64,000 bases of DNA. It comes from Lucinisca nassula. Taxonomy: Eukaryota; Mollusca; Bivalvia; Lucinida; Lucinidae. This document shows, piece by piece, positions 22,675-33,830 of the stretch. Made by a program: the position numbers and the translations under genes. Numbering within the stretch: the stretch's first letter is position 1; each line of letters starts with the position of its first letter. The notes beneath the pieces were generated by a model. That model saw nothing but the letters and a program-made list of their open reading frames with translations, did not search any database and had not been told where the DNA came from. The DNA lies in contig OY757026.1 in NCBI GenBank assembly GCA_963580285.1, forward strand, positions 47,175,431 through 47,239,430, written 5' to 3'.

Positions 22675-22864
22675 ACATGCACGTGAGCGTGAGCCACGGC
22701 AAAACCTAGTAGGGCAGGCCTTCGCCTTGGTGCTGCCCCTCATTCTGAAGGTCAAAATGTTAGCATCACGAGCTCCTCATCGGCAATAGTGAGAGGGGAA
22801 GATGAGAGATTTTCATATGATCCTTTAATCCATTTGGTTCCAGAAACCCCAAAACGGGTAACTG

Positions 22865-22925
22865 GTTAACAGAGCAGGCCCAGACCAGACGCCGAAGAAC
22901 GCGGCGTCTGATCAGGACCTACACT
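22865..22925. repeat. AGATCAG-type hairpin
   Basis: Arms AGGCCCAGACCAGACGCCG and CGGCGTCTGATCAGGACCT pair across a short AAGAACG-like loop. Confidence 0.75.
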
Positions 22926-23170
22926 GCAAAATCTTCATCCATTTTCCAAATAAATTTAGAAGAAAACACAACCGAAAACCACCAAATTTTCAAATGAGCC
23001 CCTGCTATTTATAAGTAGGAAGATTCCATTTGGCACAAAAAGGGTTAAGCCGGCATGTGACATTGCAACCAATCGATGCAGCCCAGGGAACGTTGCTGAG
23101 TTCCTTGTGCGCCTGTCCAATGCACGTGCGAATCTAACCGTTACAATGCCGAGAAAATCTACACCAAAAA

Positions 23171-23360
23171 ATGTCGTCTGCTTATGTCGTCTGCTGAATC
23201 TTCTTGTAAACTTTATAGAAATATTTTTTTCATACAGGCAAACAGTGTGGACCTAGATCAGACCGTTCCTAGACCCAGATCAGACTGCTCCAATAGGAGC
23301 AGTCTGATCTGGTCATCACTGTTTGCAAAAATGACTTTTAAAGTAACCGACAGACGACAA
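23171..23360. mobile_element. TGTCGTCTGC MITE carrying an AGATCAG hairpin
   Basis: Starts ATGTCGTCTGCTTATGTCGT and ends CGACAGACGACA, an inverted repeat. The interior hairpin at 23239-23330 begins GGCAAACAGTGTGGACC and ends CACTGTTTGC. A second copy at 59543-59701 has the same hairpin at the same place but with most of its stem deleted. Confidence 0.75.
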
Positions 23361-23429
23361 TGGACGTGATTGGCATTTTATGGGCTTTGTTTTTATATGA
23401 GTCTGTACACTTTGGAAGTGGCAATAAGT

Positions 23430-23592
23430 GAAGCCTCCGTGGTCGAGTGGTTACGCTACTCGCCTTGTAAACCAGGGGTCGCAGGTTCGATCCCGGGCTT
23501 CTCCAGACTTTCGGATGAGTTTTTAAAACCGAGGTCCCGTCTCCGTTTGACCTTAGCTGTTGGTGGGACGTAAAACTGAAACACTCACTCAG
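23430..23592 (+). mobile_element. SINE family C, tRNA-Thr-like head
   Basis: 23430-23501 can fold as a tRNA: acceptor GAAGCCT against GGGCTTC, an anticodon-type loop CTTGTAA (TGT) and T arm GCAGGTTCGATCCC. The SINE body GAGGTCCCGTCTCC..GACCTTAGCTGTTGGTGGGA ends at ACGTAAAACTGAAACACTC. The fused body and repeated copies argue against a functional tRNA gene. Confidence 0.85.
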
Positions 23593-23789
23593 TGGCAAGA
23601 AGCAGGTTGTTAAGTGCGACCATAGGGCTGGCTAATCGGAACTGAAACAGATTATCGATTATTTGTCCTTGCCATTGTGATCGATAATCGATTTGTAATC
23701 ACTAAAGATTTCGTCATAATTTTACCCGTCTTGCTTTCTGTCTGAGCATGACTACTATCATATGTATTTGAACAGAACAGACATGCCAG

Positions 23790-23866
23790 AGCAAACAGTA
23801 TAGACCCAGATGAGACGTGGCAAAACGCGGCGTCTCATCAGGGTCTGTACTGTTTGTCACTCATTC
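23790..23866. repeat. AGATCAG-type hairpin
   Basis: GCAAACAGTATAGACCCAGA and the following TGAGACG pair with CGTCTCATCAGGGTCTGTAC, closed by TGTTTG. Here the inner stem uses GAGACG/CGTCTC where other copies use CAGACG/CGTCTG, changed on both sides. A left-arm fragment lies at 24072-24125. Confidence 0.75.
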
Positions 23867-24142
23867 AGCTATTTTAGGCACAACGTTGGGTAGTAAATTG
23901 TACCTATCGAATAATCTATTACAAGCCAATCAATAATGATAATCATTTTGTGGAATATATCGGTCGATTAATGGATTATCATATTAATCGCGCCAGCCTT
24001 ATTGAGGAATCAGATCAGACTCGTACGTCTGAACGGGACCTAGGCTATATCCTTAAATGTCTGTATTTTAAGCAAACAATCTAGACCCTGATGCAGACTC
24101 CTATGCCACTTTGCTGATCGGCTCCGAAATAAATATCCTTTT

Positions 24143-25102
24143 TGTCGCGCCTGCTATTAGCATGGTGCGATATAGGCGTCAGGTTTTCCATTCGTTCGTC
24201 CGTCCATCCGTTTGTCAAGGCGTCAACATTTGTGACCACTCTAGCGTTCATCCTAATGGCCAAGTTAAATTCTTAAGAACTACAAGAGCTTCATTAATGA
24301 TACTTGGTATAAACTTGTATCTGGGGATGGCAACTTAAATGCAAGCATCCATACTTGAAATTGATCTACATTTCATGGTTCACTGACTTTGTAAAATATT
24401 GCGACCACCCTGGCGTTCACCCTAATGGTCAAGTTAAATTCTTAAGAACTATAAGAGCTTCATTAATGATACTTGGTACAAACTTGTATCTGGGGATGGC
24501 AACTTAAATGCAAGCATCCATATTTGAACTTGATCTACATTTCATGGTTCACTGACTTTGTAAAATATTGCGACCGCCCTGACGTTCACCCTAATGGTCA
24601 AATTAATTTCTCCAGAACTATAAGAGCTTCATTAATGATACTTGGTACAAACTTGTATCCAGGGATGGCAATTTTAATGCAAGCATCCATATTTGATATT
24701 GACCTATATTTTATGGTTCACTGACTTCGGGAAATATTGCGACCACCCCAGCGTTCACCCTTATGGTCAAGTTCATTTCAAAAGAGCTATAAGAGCTTTG
24801 TTAATGACAGTACATAATTGTATCTATGGATAACAACTATGATGAAAGCATCCATATTTGACCTTGACCTAAATTTTATGGTTCACTGACTTAGTGAACT
24901 ACTGCATCAGCCATAATGTTCAATCTAATTTTTAAGTTCATTTCTCAAGAACTATTAGAGCTTCATTAATGATACTTGGTACAAGCTTGCATCTAGGAAT
25001 GGCAACAATTATGCAAGCATAAATGTTTGACCTTGGCCTAGTTTTCATGGTCTGTGACTTTGTGCCCCCACAGGCGCGATATAGGCTTCTGCGGAATTCT
25101 TG
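24143..25102. mobile_element. Helitron-like/pearl-type element with five 170-bp tandem units, ending CTTG
   Basis: The left end has GTCGCGCCTGC and GTGCGATATAGGCGTC. The core is five units of 166-170 bp (starting near 24252, 24422, 24591, 24761 and 24925), each with AAGTT.A.TTC..AAGAACTA, GAGCTTCATTAATGATACTT and ATGGTTCACTGACTT. The right end CAGGCGCGATATAGG..GGAATTCTTG is followed by T. There is no coding frame. Confidence 0.75.
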
Positions 25103-25271
25103 TTTCTCATGGGCTGTTTTGTATTTCAGTAGTCCTATCGAAAGCCTACTGCCTGATCGCATACGTACACCTGAACGCAGACAGCCACATACTGAAAATG
25201 TCTTGCTGAAATACCAGAGTTGTTGGATGCTTTGTTTGAAATAATTACAGAAGAACCTAGCCCTGGTAAGA

Positions 25272-25552
25272 CATCACGAAAACACGCCTATATAATTTTG
25301 ATCCCCTTGAACCCCACTTTTATATAGTAAAACTGGGGTTTCCGGGGGTATACCTTACTTTTCTTATTTCTACTCTACAATATAGATTGTGGGTACTCGT
25401 TAGAACCGCCTCGATGAGGAGGTTCTAACGAGTGCCCAAAATCTATATTTTGATCAGAAATAAGAAAAATATCACATTATGTTCATCTTACAATTTTCAT
25501 GTTTTCGGCGATACAGGTGGCAATGTATTTGTATAGGCGTGTTTGCGTAATG
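25272..25552. mobile_element. MITE family M, copy 2
   Basis: Starts near CACGAAAACACGCCTATATA and ends TTGTATAGGCGTGTTTGCG. The central hairpin 25380-25450 (TATAGATTGTGGGTACTCGT side) pairs almost fully. Flanking boxes CTTATTTCT and AGAAATAAG extend the stem. Confidence 0.8.
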
Positions 25553-26050
25553 GTCAAGTTCATTTCAAAAGACTTATAAGAGCTTTGTTAATGACAGTAC
25601 ATACTTGTATCTATGGATAACAACTATGATGAAAGCATCCATATTTGACCTTGACCTAAATTTTATGGTTCACTGACTTAGTGAACTACTGCATTAGCCA
25701 TAATGTTCAATCTAATTTTTAAGTTCATTTCTCAAGAATTATTAGAGCTTTATTAATGATACTTGGTACAAGCTTGCGTCTAGGAATGGCAACAATTATG
25801 CAAGCATAAATGTTTGACCTTGGCCTAGTTTTCATGGTCTGTGACTTTGTGCCCCCACAGGCGCGATATAGGCTTCTGCGGAATTCTTGTTTCTCATGGG
25901 CTGTTTTGTATTTCAATAGTCCTATCGAAAGCCTACTGCCTGATCGCATACGTACACCTGAACGCAGACAGCCACATACTGAAAATGTCTTGCTGAAATA
26001 CCAGAGTTGTTGATTGCTTTGTTTGAAATCGTTACAGATGAACCTAGCCC

Positions 26051-26319
26051 TGGTAAGACATCACGAAAACATGCCTATATAATTTTGACCCCCTTGAACC
26101 CAACTTTTATATAGTAAAACTGGGGTTTCCGGGGGTATTCATTATTTTTCTTATTTCTGCTCTAAAATATAGATTGTGGGTACTCGTTAGAACCGCCTCG
26201 ATGATCTCGATCTATATTTTGAGCAGAAATAAGAAAAATATCACATTTTTTCATCTTAAAATTTTCATGTTTTCGGCGATACAGGTGGCAATGTATTTGT
26301 ATAGGCGTGTTTGCGTAAT
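26051..26319. mobile_element. MITE family M, copy 3 (hairpin partly deleted)
   Basis: The same ends as copy 2, but the hairpin at 26166-26220 has lost part of the right arm just after the GCCTCGATGA apex. The rest is nearly identical to copy 2 because it is part of the tandem duplication. Confidence 0.8.
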
Positions 26320-26446
26320 GAACATCTTGTTTAAGGGGGGTTAGCTACACTGTCGAGGACGAATTCAGGGGCGTAGTCAGAACCAAAATGTTATTACATG
26401 TACGCACAACAAGGCAATATCTATGTAAATAGAGAATACCAGGTGA

Positions 26447-26525
26447 GTGTCTTGATATCAAGTTTATCAGGCAAGGCTTCGAGAACGCGTTCTCGAAGCC
26501 GAGCCTGATAAACTTGATATCAAAT
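26447..26525. repeat. Palindrome with TTGATATCAAG arms
   Basis: TTGATATCAAGTTTATCAGG pairs with CCTGATAAACTTGATATCAA; the inner GGCTTCGAGAACGCGTTCTC block is itself palindromic. The apex lacks the clear CGAG bracket seen in the other palindromes. Confidence 0.75.
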
Positions 26526-26654
26526 GACACGAATCTGGTATTCTATTTATCAGCTTATCCCATTATACACTTACATTTTTGCCTTTTCTTCAGCAGTCCA
26601 GTTCTAAGACGTGCAATGTCACGTTGACCTGATAAAGCTCTCTTCTTCTGAGAT

Positions 26655-27925
26655 AGCATATGCTTATCATAGTTGGCCATCCAATCCCAAAAAAGATTGA
26701 TATTTTTACTTTTGATGGCAAAATTGAGTAGAGTATGGCACCCATGCTAAATGTAATCTTTGATGTGTGTCAACAATCATAGGGGTGGATGCCACGTCTG
26801 GAAATGCGTCTGAGGCTCAGAAGTAGGTCAAAGGTCAAATGAGTGCAAAATAAACATGAAACTACTTATAACTCTATTTTAACACATATTTGGGGGAAAT
26901 GTTTGCTTGAAATCACCATAAACTATTCAGATGCAGTGAACAATGGAAAATCATTATAAATGTACCCTCAAAGTATGTCAGTCTTATAGGTCAGGGGTCA
27001 TTTAAGTGCAAAGCTCGTGAAAAACGGATGTTTTCTGAACATATTTTGTTATATTTAGCATAAGGATGTGTTGCTGACCAGTATTTATTATACCCCCGCT
27101 CTACGATGTATGCTATGGGGGTATATAGTTTTCGTTCTGCCGTTCTTCCGTCCGTCTGTCCGCGTGTCCGTCCTTCCGCCCGTCCATCCTTCCGTTAACA
27201 TTTTGGTTAAAGTTTTGCGTTAAAATTCTAAGACATTGTATCTTCTGAACCCTTTGTTAGATTAAGTTGATACTTGCATTGAAGTTACATACTGGTCTAA
27301 AGATTTCATTGATGCATATCCCACCACCCACAGTGACCTTGAGGTCAAGGTCACAGACTTAAGAATTTTACTTTTGGTTAAAGTTTTATGACAGAGTTTA
27401 TAGATGACTGTATGTTCTAAACTCTAAGACAAATTCAGTTGATAATTGCATCAATGTTGCATACCAGTCCAAAGATTTTGTGATGCATGTCCCTTCTCCC
27501 ACCCATTGTGACCTTGACCTCAAGGTCACAGACTTAGACATTTACATTTGGTTAAATTTTTATGACAAACTTTATAGATGCCTGTATGCTCTAAACTTTA
27601 AGACAAATTCAATTGATATTTGCTTCAATGTTGTATACCAGTCCAAAGTTTTCACTGATGCACACCCCGCCTGCTTCAGTAACATTGATGCCCCACCCCT
27701 TCAGTAACTTTGATGCCCTCACACTCTTTAATAATTTCATGTTTGGTTTAGCTTTTACAAACACATTTATAAATTCTTATAGCTTCTTGACATCTTCATA
27801 CCTCGTGAAAGATAAATCAGAGGGTGGCGCTGGCCGGGGGTATACGTGACCCACTGGTCGCTTTCTCTAGTTATCAAAATATTTAAAAAAAAAATACATT
27901 TGTAACATGTATTTGATTAGAAAAT
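26655..27925 (+). repeat. Dispersed repeat R1, copy 1, split by a Helitron-like element
   Basis: The sequence from AGTTGGCCATCC through AAGGATGTGTTG matches 28447-28885 closely, and an inverted copy lies at 31100-31668. The last part (27871-27925, ATACATTTGTAAC..GTATTTGAT) is separated from the rest by the insertion at 27088-27870. Confidence 0.85.
27088..27870 (+). mobile_element. Helitron-like/pearl-type element ending CTAG, with paralogous empty site
   Basis: A 783-bp insertion into R1. The left end has GGGGGTATATAGTTTTCGTT and a run of CCGTCCGTC words. The core has three units of roughly 130-180 bp with GACCTTGAGGTCAAGGTCAC and TTGGTTAAAGTTTT. The right end has a short hairpin GACCCACTGGTC and ends CTCTAG followed by T. 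The uninterrupted copy at 28845-28860 reads GTATTTATTATCAAAA, so the insertion is between A and T with no duplication, as Helitrons do. Confidence 0.82.
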
Positions 27926-28446
27926 CTGCTTGTTTACATGGATATGGGTTAAATGGAAAAAAGGGTTACTAATGTTACAGACTTGAATCATTGAGGATCC
28001 CCGATATTGATATAGCACTGGATTCTTGCTTTGTGACTTTGTTTGTGCTATGGGTCTGAAACATTGCCTTTGCGCAACTGCCGTAAGTCAAATCGCGACT
28101 TCCGTTGAGCTAGCCTGTCCGACAACAGGTTTTATTAGTCAGTACCCACCAGCTGACTGAACCGGGTTGCCAGGCCGGTTTTTATCACAACATAGACAGA
28201 ATGCCATTTCTAAAACAGAAAAGGCGATATAAAAGGGTGCAACAAGCATTAAATATTTTCAGCTAAAATGTTACTCTATTATGAGCAGGACCGATTTTAA
28301 CACTTTCTTTGTGTAAGACAAATAAAAATCATACTATAACCTTATCCTCTTAATTTAAATGTCGCATCTCGGATAACTGGCAATAATAGATAAATTTAAA
28401 CCAATTAACAACACATAAAAACATCCTTTATGCGTGACTAAGCAGG

Positions 28447-28885
28447 TGCAAAAAAAAGCTTGATATTTTTACGTTTGATGACAAAATTGACTAGAGTATG
28501 GCACCCATGCTAAATGTAATCCTTGATGTGTGACAACAATCATAGGGGTAGGTGCCACGTCTGGAAATGCGTCTGAGGCCAAGAAGAAGGTCAAAGGTCA
28601 AATGAGTGCAAAATAAACACGAAACTACTCATAACTCTCTTTTAACATATATTTGGGGAAATTGCTTGCTTAAAATCACCATAAAAATATCCAGGTGCAG
28701 TGAACAATGGAAAATTATTTTAAATGTACCCTCTAAGTATGGCAGTCTTATAGGTCAGGGGTTATTTAAGTACAAAACTCTTAAAAAATGGATGTTTTCT
28801 AATCAAATTTTGTCATATTGAACAAAAGGATGTGTTGATGACAAGTATTTATTATCAAAAAATACATTTGTTACGTACGTGTATT
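28447..28885 (+). repeat. Dispersed repeat R1, copy 2 (uninterrupted)
   Basis: Matches copy 1 over about 430 bp, sharing GAGTATGGCACCCATGCTAA, GCCACGTCTGGAAATGCGTC and GTCAAAGGTCAAATGAGTGC. It provides the empty site for the element at 27.1 kb. No coding frame is conserved between copies. Confidence 0.85.
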
Positions 28886-29474
28886 TGATCGAAGTGAAGC
28901 CAATGATCAGGAATCAATACAATCAATCCACAGCTCCAATCAAGGGCACCAAAGTGAAGAAACACAAAAATGAAATGACTAGAACCTAGTGGAAACATCA
29001 ATAGCGGAAAGACAAAAGGACAGTTACTTTTCCACAAAATGGCCAATTGGCTATCCAAAACAAAATAATATAAGCGATACGCATATTCAAAGACAAATCA
29101 TAACAAAATAAAACCGTGACAGAAGAACGGCCTTGGAACGGTCAGTGAAGTGAATTCCGCTGGGTGGTGGGGGCGGTCTTAAATCGATTATATGCAGCTG
29201 CAATCCTCGCCCTTACTTCCGTCGCGATTTAGACAAATCATTTGTTCAGTCCGCATGAAAGCCTCCTAACTCATCAGTGCAAAATCTCACAGAACATAAA
29301 AAATAAAAACAACCACAGAGATGAAACAACGGTGAGGACAGCAAGAAACCACTAAAATTCTGGAGCAAAAGAAAACCGAAAGTTGTACCCCGATGGGTCC
29401 GACCAGAGACGGAGCATCAGGCACCAACCAAAATTACATGAAACCCAATTATCTTTAATTCCCAGCAAGCCATT
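28886..29474 (-). other. Probable 3' region of the decayed retroelement
   Basis: No open frame of note. It lies directly after the C-terminal coding remnant on the minus strand and includes vestiges of it read through stops, so I take it as decayed coding plus 3' untranslated sequence. This is inference. Confidence 0.4.
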
Positions 29475-30170
29475 ACGCTGGGACCGTCGTAGAATCTAAG
29501 GCCTGACCCACCGGCGTGCAATTAAAGAGGGAAGCAATGTTGTCAACTGTGCTTGGGTTAACTACCATGCATGCAGTCTGTCGTATAACCTTTATGTTGT
29601 ACCCATTTTTTTTATATCGAAGAATGATTTTACGAAATAGGGCGCTGAAGTCATTGAATTATATATATATATATTTCTGAATTTATATACTAAGTCACCA
29701 TAAATTTCGGGTTCCGATAGACCTTTTAAGTCCAACATTGGATTTTGGAATTAAATCAGAATGACGTATTCAAAATTTTTAAAAGGCTTTGCGTGGTTTA
29801 TGATACCGATAGCCCTGATTAAGAAGTTTAGCAGTTAACAATTTATTTCGCGTGTTGAAGTCAGTAACATGACTAGCAACTCTGGCAAATCGAATTAATT
29901 GCGAAATATAAACGCCATAGGATGCCGCACGAGGAACATCACCATCCAACAAAGTAAAATTTACAATCTCTAACTCCAAATCATCGCGTTTATCATAAAT
30001 TTTCCAGGAAACAAACCCATCTACAATAGACAGATGTAAATCTAAAGACGGGGCCTTGGTATCAGAAGTATTTGCTTTATTAAACTGAAGTTCTTGGGGT
30101 AAATCTGACTGATCAAACCATCGAAATAGGTATTGTTGATATCTAGAAGTCGAGATATGAAGTTAAGATG
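29475..30170 (-). pseudogene. Decayed reverse transcriptase, C-terminal part, marine-invertebrate RT family
   Basis: Read on the minus strand, the fragment runs from the RT active-site region toward the C terminus. LLDINNTYFDGLISQIYP comes first; the residues before it, where the family has YIDD, read FISR, so the catalytic box is lost. A one-base shift follows, then ELQFNKANTSDTKAPSLDLH, KIYDKRDDLELEIVNFTLL and SYGVYISQLIRFARV, with a stop near 29780. A further piece near 29475-29650, separated by a TA run, gives FRKIILRYKKNGYN, QTACMVVNPSTVDNIASLFN and the natural end. I recognise these motifs from a widespread RT family in molluscs, amphioxus and cnidarians whose class (possibly Penelope-like) I cannot settle. 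The 5' half is absent. Confidence 0.75.
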
Positions 30171-31095
30171 GCTTGTTATTTATATATGACTATGTCTATC
30201 ATTTCAAATTATGCGGAAGAAAGCTCGTATCTGTGATATCGGAGAAATCCCTATTTGGTTTGCATTGCATAGACTTGTCAATGATGAAGTAAAAATCATT
30301 AAATCATATGGGCGCAATCGCGAATACATATTAGCTGTTACCCTTTACATTGTAGTGATCTAAACGGCTCTTAAAATAAAGTGGCATCTTGTAAAATACA
30401 AACTTTGAAGACTGTTAAACACTTACATTAAGCGGCAGCAAATTTTGACGCTTTTTTTTCAGTATACCTTTTCGCGGATTTATATTTTGGTGGATGTTCG
30501 ATTTCCAAAGAAAAAGAATCGGTCGAATCTACAAAGCCATGTAAGATGACAAAAAATCATCGGAGTTGATCATCGGAGTTGATCATCAACAGCGTCATGC
30601 AAAAACTGTAGTAATTAGTTTATTTTTTTGTCCACCGCATAATTAACCCAATGTGCTACCTTGATAATCCAAATGTCTGTCTGGAAGTGTGTCACTTTCC
30701 TCTTATCTGATAGGTTTACCCATCATATTGAGCTCGCAGTTAAAGCCATCAATCAATTACTAACAACATCCACAATTTTGACAATAACTCTCAATGTGTG
30801 TTTGTTTTCATTCAGCCGTTTTGAGCTGTCTTATGACTAGAACATTGTCTTTCTTTATTTCGGCTTCTTAAGAAGTAAATACACTTTTTCTTTTGTCACC
30901 GATGATGCCTATGACCTATTGACCGCCAAATATAAGTGTTTTACAGTAGCTACACGGGACCGTTAATGATGACTCACTTGTGTTATTATTGGATATATCT
31001 TCATCATATACTATATCCTTGATATATCATTGTGACGTTTAGTAAGAACTCAGAAGACGATTTGGAATGTTACTTATAATAATGGATGGCATGTG
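30171..31095. other. Unassigned AT-rich sequence
   Basis: I see no gene, hairpin or dispersed repeat here apart from a short tandem GGAGTTGATCATC pair near 30560. Confidence 0.4.
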
Positions 31096-31099
31096 AATA

Positions 31100-31668
31100 A
31101 ACAACGCATTTTGCAAAATAAACATATTTTGCCAAATATATACTTAAATGACCTTTGACCTAAGGCCGATTAGGTTGGCCATTATGCTGTTTGTATAATG
31201 TGTGGGTTTTATGCTTCCTAGATAAGGAAATGGCAACCCATTTGGCTTTGTTTCAGTTGACATAGTAGATAACCCTTTGTTCAATAAATATTGATGCATA
31301 TTTAAAGACAAGTTGTACTTAAATGACCTTTGACCCTGGCCAAATCTATGGTACAACTTCTTTTCTCACATATGATGCATAAACAATATGTTCTAAGTAC
31401 ATTGCTGGTGTTTGAATTAACTTTATTTGGTCTCCATATAGAGGGATGGCACAAATACCAGCATATGAAATTTTATTGTATTTTTGCACTCATTTGACCT
31501 TTGACCCAATTCTGAGGCCCAGGGGCATTTTCAGAAGTGGCATCCGCCCATATCACTTTTGCATCACACTAAAGAACACTTTTAGCATGGATGCCATACT
31601 CTACTCAATTTTGCCATCAGAAGTATTTTTTCGTGGTTTGGATGGCCAACTATCAGGTCAATGTGCTA
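31100..31668 (-). repeat. Dispersed repeat R1, copy 3 (inverted)
   Basis: The reverse complement matches copies 1 and 2: AGTTGGCCATCC, TGATGGCAAAATTGAGTAGA, GTCAAAGGTCAAATGAGTGC and AGGTCAT..AAGT blocks in the same order. More diverged than the other two. Confidence 0.75.
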
Positions 31669-31737
31669 CAATGCAAATAATATAGGGGGTTACTGATAAA
31701 ACACCTTTCTCCGAGATGGGGCTACTCTTAAAGGAAA

Positions 31738-32156
31738 GCCGGCCTCGGTAGCTTAGTCGCATGCACGTCTGACTGGTGATCAGGAGGACGAGGGTTCGAT
31801 ACCTGTCGGGGGTCGGCAGCATTCTTTCGTGGAGATTGATCATGAAATCTTTTCTACGGTCATTCTCTTCCTTCCGCTGATTCAAGAAGGACAGTTGTCA
31901 GTTTCTGGCGAAAGAACGAAAGATTGTGCTGCAGTGAACTGTACTGGTTAACCGCTTACATATAAGCCGGCCCAGGAAACGTGTGGATAGGTAAACTGAC
32001 GGGCTCATAAATGAGTAAATGACCTAAGATAGTTAGCACTGACGAGCAGCGAGCCCTTTATTGATTAATTGCAACTTGACATTGGGAATTAATTCGAAAG
32101 CAACTCTTGACATCACGTAAACCTGCCCATATAATTACTAAAACTCCAATGCAAAC
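31738..32156 (+). mobile_element. SINE family B interrupted near its 3' end by a 0.1-kb copied segment
   Basis: Complete head (GCCGGCCTCGGTAGCTTAGT; B box GGGTTCGATACC) and core (GTACTGGTTAACCGCTTACA). At GACCTAAGATAGT the SINE stops; about 100 bp matching 20127-20220 follow, and the SINE tail resumes at 32138 with TAAAACTCCAATGCAAAC. Confidence 0.85.
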
Positions 32157-33070
32157 AATATGCAATGGAGAGCACTATTATTTAGGTGCTTTCTATTTTA
32201 TATTTCGCACATGCGTAATATGCGTAATGGGCGTTACGCCTATGGACGTCTCAAAAATGTCTTTCTTAACTCGGCTGGGGCGGGATGACGCAAAAGTGCC
32301 GTCCAGCTGATACTGGCTTTCAGTTTGGCAAAGGCCTGATGTCTTGCAGCAGGTAAGGGTAGAGTGTTTTTATTTCTTCTGTTTCTTCATTTTCAGTTAT
32401 TTTCCTCTTTCTCTCGTCCGTCTCCATCAACTTCTCTTCTATTCCTTCTGTCTCTTTTACCCCTTTTCTCTGGGAAACCACACAAAATAGCACACAAGGG
32501 TTGCTATCTCGTTCAACCTCAACACAATGAATCAATCAGTCATGCACAACTGGGAGGAGTTGCCTAAGGCAAGCGCTGCAGAACGTTTTGTAGCGCTTCG
32601 CTATGCAACGGTGCGTTTCCAAAAGCGCTTCGTAGGGCTTTGTGCTGCCTCGGTCTCTGAAATAGAACGTTGCATAGCAACCAGACGAAACAAAATGGCT
32701 GCTCGCGACGTACCCCCTGTATTCAGTCTCCGTTTTAAGCCACTATACGATTTTTTTACGGCGTAGCCGTTATCCTACATTTTTCGTTATTCCATTGGTC
32801 AATAAAACCACATGTCCAAGGAGATGACCATTTCATTGGTCAGTGATTTGCATAAATAAATCTACTCAAAAGTACGACAGTTTACTGAAGTTTTAACCTA
32901 GGAAATGTTTCGTTTTTTATGTGAGACATGAATGAAAAATATATACAGTTTGGGCTTGCTCACCGTCTTGTCCTTTGATGACCATACGTCATATGTATAA
33001 TTGTGTTTCTAGTGAATTCTGTAACTGCTGCGGTGAATTTTGACCTAATTTCACGTGGTTGGTCTATATA
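32157..33070. other. Unassigned region with inverted GCGCTTCG/GCAACG words
   Basis: 32560-32690 contains repeated GCGCTTCG words and an inverted pair GCTATGCAACG / CGTTGCATAGC, suggestive of a degenerate fold-back element. The rest shows nothing recognisable. Confidence 0.35.
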
Positions 33071-33136
33071 GCGAAAGGAACCATTTCGCGAAAGGAAGGT
33101 TCCTTTCGCGAAAGGAAGAATTTTCTGCGAAAGGAA
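33071..33136. repeat. TTCGCGAAAGGAA short palindromic repeats
   Basis: Four GCGAAAGGAA words, two of them as TTTCGCGAAAGGAA, with the inverted GGTTCC making small nested hairpins, directly before a SINE scrap. Confidence 0.7.
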
Positions 33137-33277
33137 TTGTTTGTTTGATTTGAGGTTTAACGTCCCCATCAGCACTGTGTAGGTCATTTTGGAGACGTTG
33201 CTTCCAAGTTTGTGGGACTTTTACCCGACATTGCGATGAAATGACACCCAAGCCCTGTTGCCCAATGAAACCAATAA
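33137..33277 (-). mobile_element. SINE family A, 3' fragment
   Basis: TTTGTTTGATTTGAGGTTTA and the CCGACATTGCGATGAAATGA block are present; the fragment stops at AATGAAACCAATA without the core and head. Confidence 0.85.
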
Positions 33278-33830
33278 AGAGATATAGCATGACAAAAACA
33301 TGTAATAATCGCATTACAAATTGACAGATGTTTAATTTACAATATATGCTAAATAAAAGTTGCAGTGTATCATTTGTCTTCAGCATACTTTATGTCCTCC
33401 ATTTTAACACAAAATGGACATTTTCGAATATCATTAATGTTATATAAATTCTGAAAAGGAATAAGTGTAATTTGAGTTTTAATTAGGTGCACATAAGATC
33501 AAGTTTCCGTCCGTTTGTCTGCTCGTCCGTTTGTTCGTCCGCCTATGCGTTTACGTTCACCACAGCGACAACCCGAAATGTTAACCCTAGAATTTGTGTT
33601 CAAAAACAGTAAATGATAACGTTTTCTTATTTGTTGTGCATATACTTGAGAACATGCTCTTGAAATGAGGTCATGTTTTTAACCTTGACCTTTTACATTG
33701 ACCTTAGCTCAAACAGGCGGGACACCGCCCTCTGCAAAGCTATTTTTCCTCGCGTGACATCTGAATTGTTTGAATACAGTAAACCAGTTCATAGCTAGAC
33801 AATTGTTGCTGTCACTATTGTAGCTCATAT

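Larger units (their letters stand above)
24765..26319. repeat. Tandem duplication of a 0.78-kb block
   Basis: The block at 24765-25549 is repeated at 25550-26319 with few substitutions. Each copy contains the last tandem units and right end of the Helitron-like element, about 170 bp of unique sequence and one M-type MITE. The junction joins the MITE end GTAATG to GTCAAGTTCATTTC. Confidence 0.85.

Noticed and set aside
23430..23501. tRNA-Thr-like cloverleaf
   Set aside because: Fused to a SINE body that recurs at 22.5 and 55.9 kb; treated as a SINE head.
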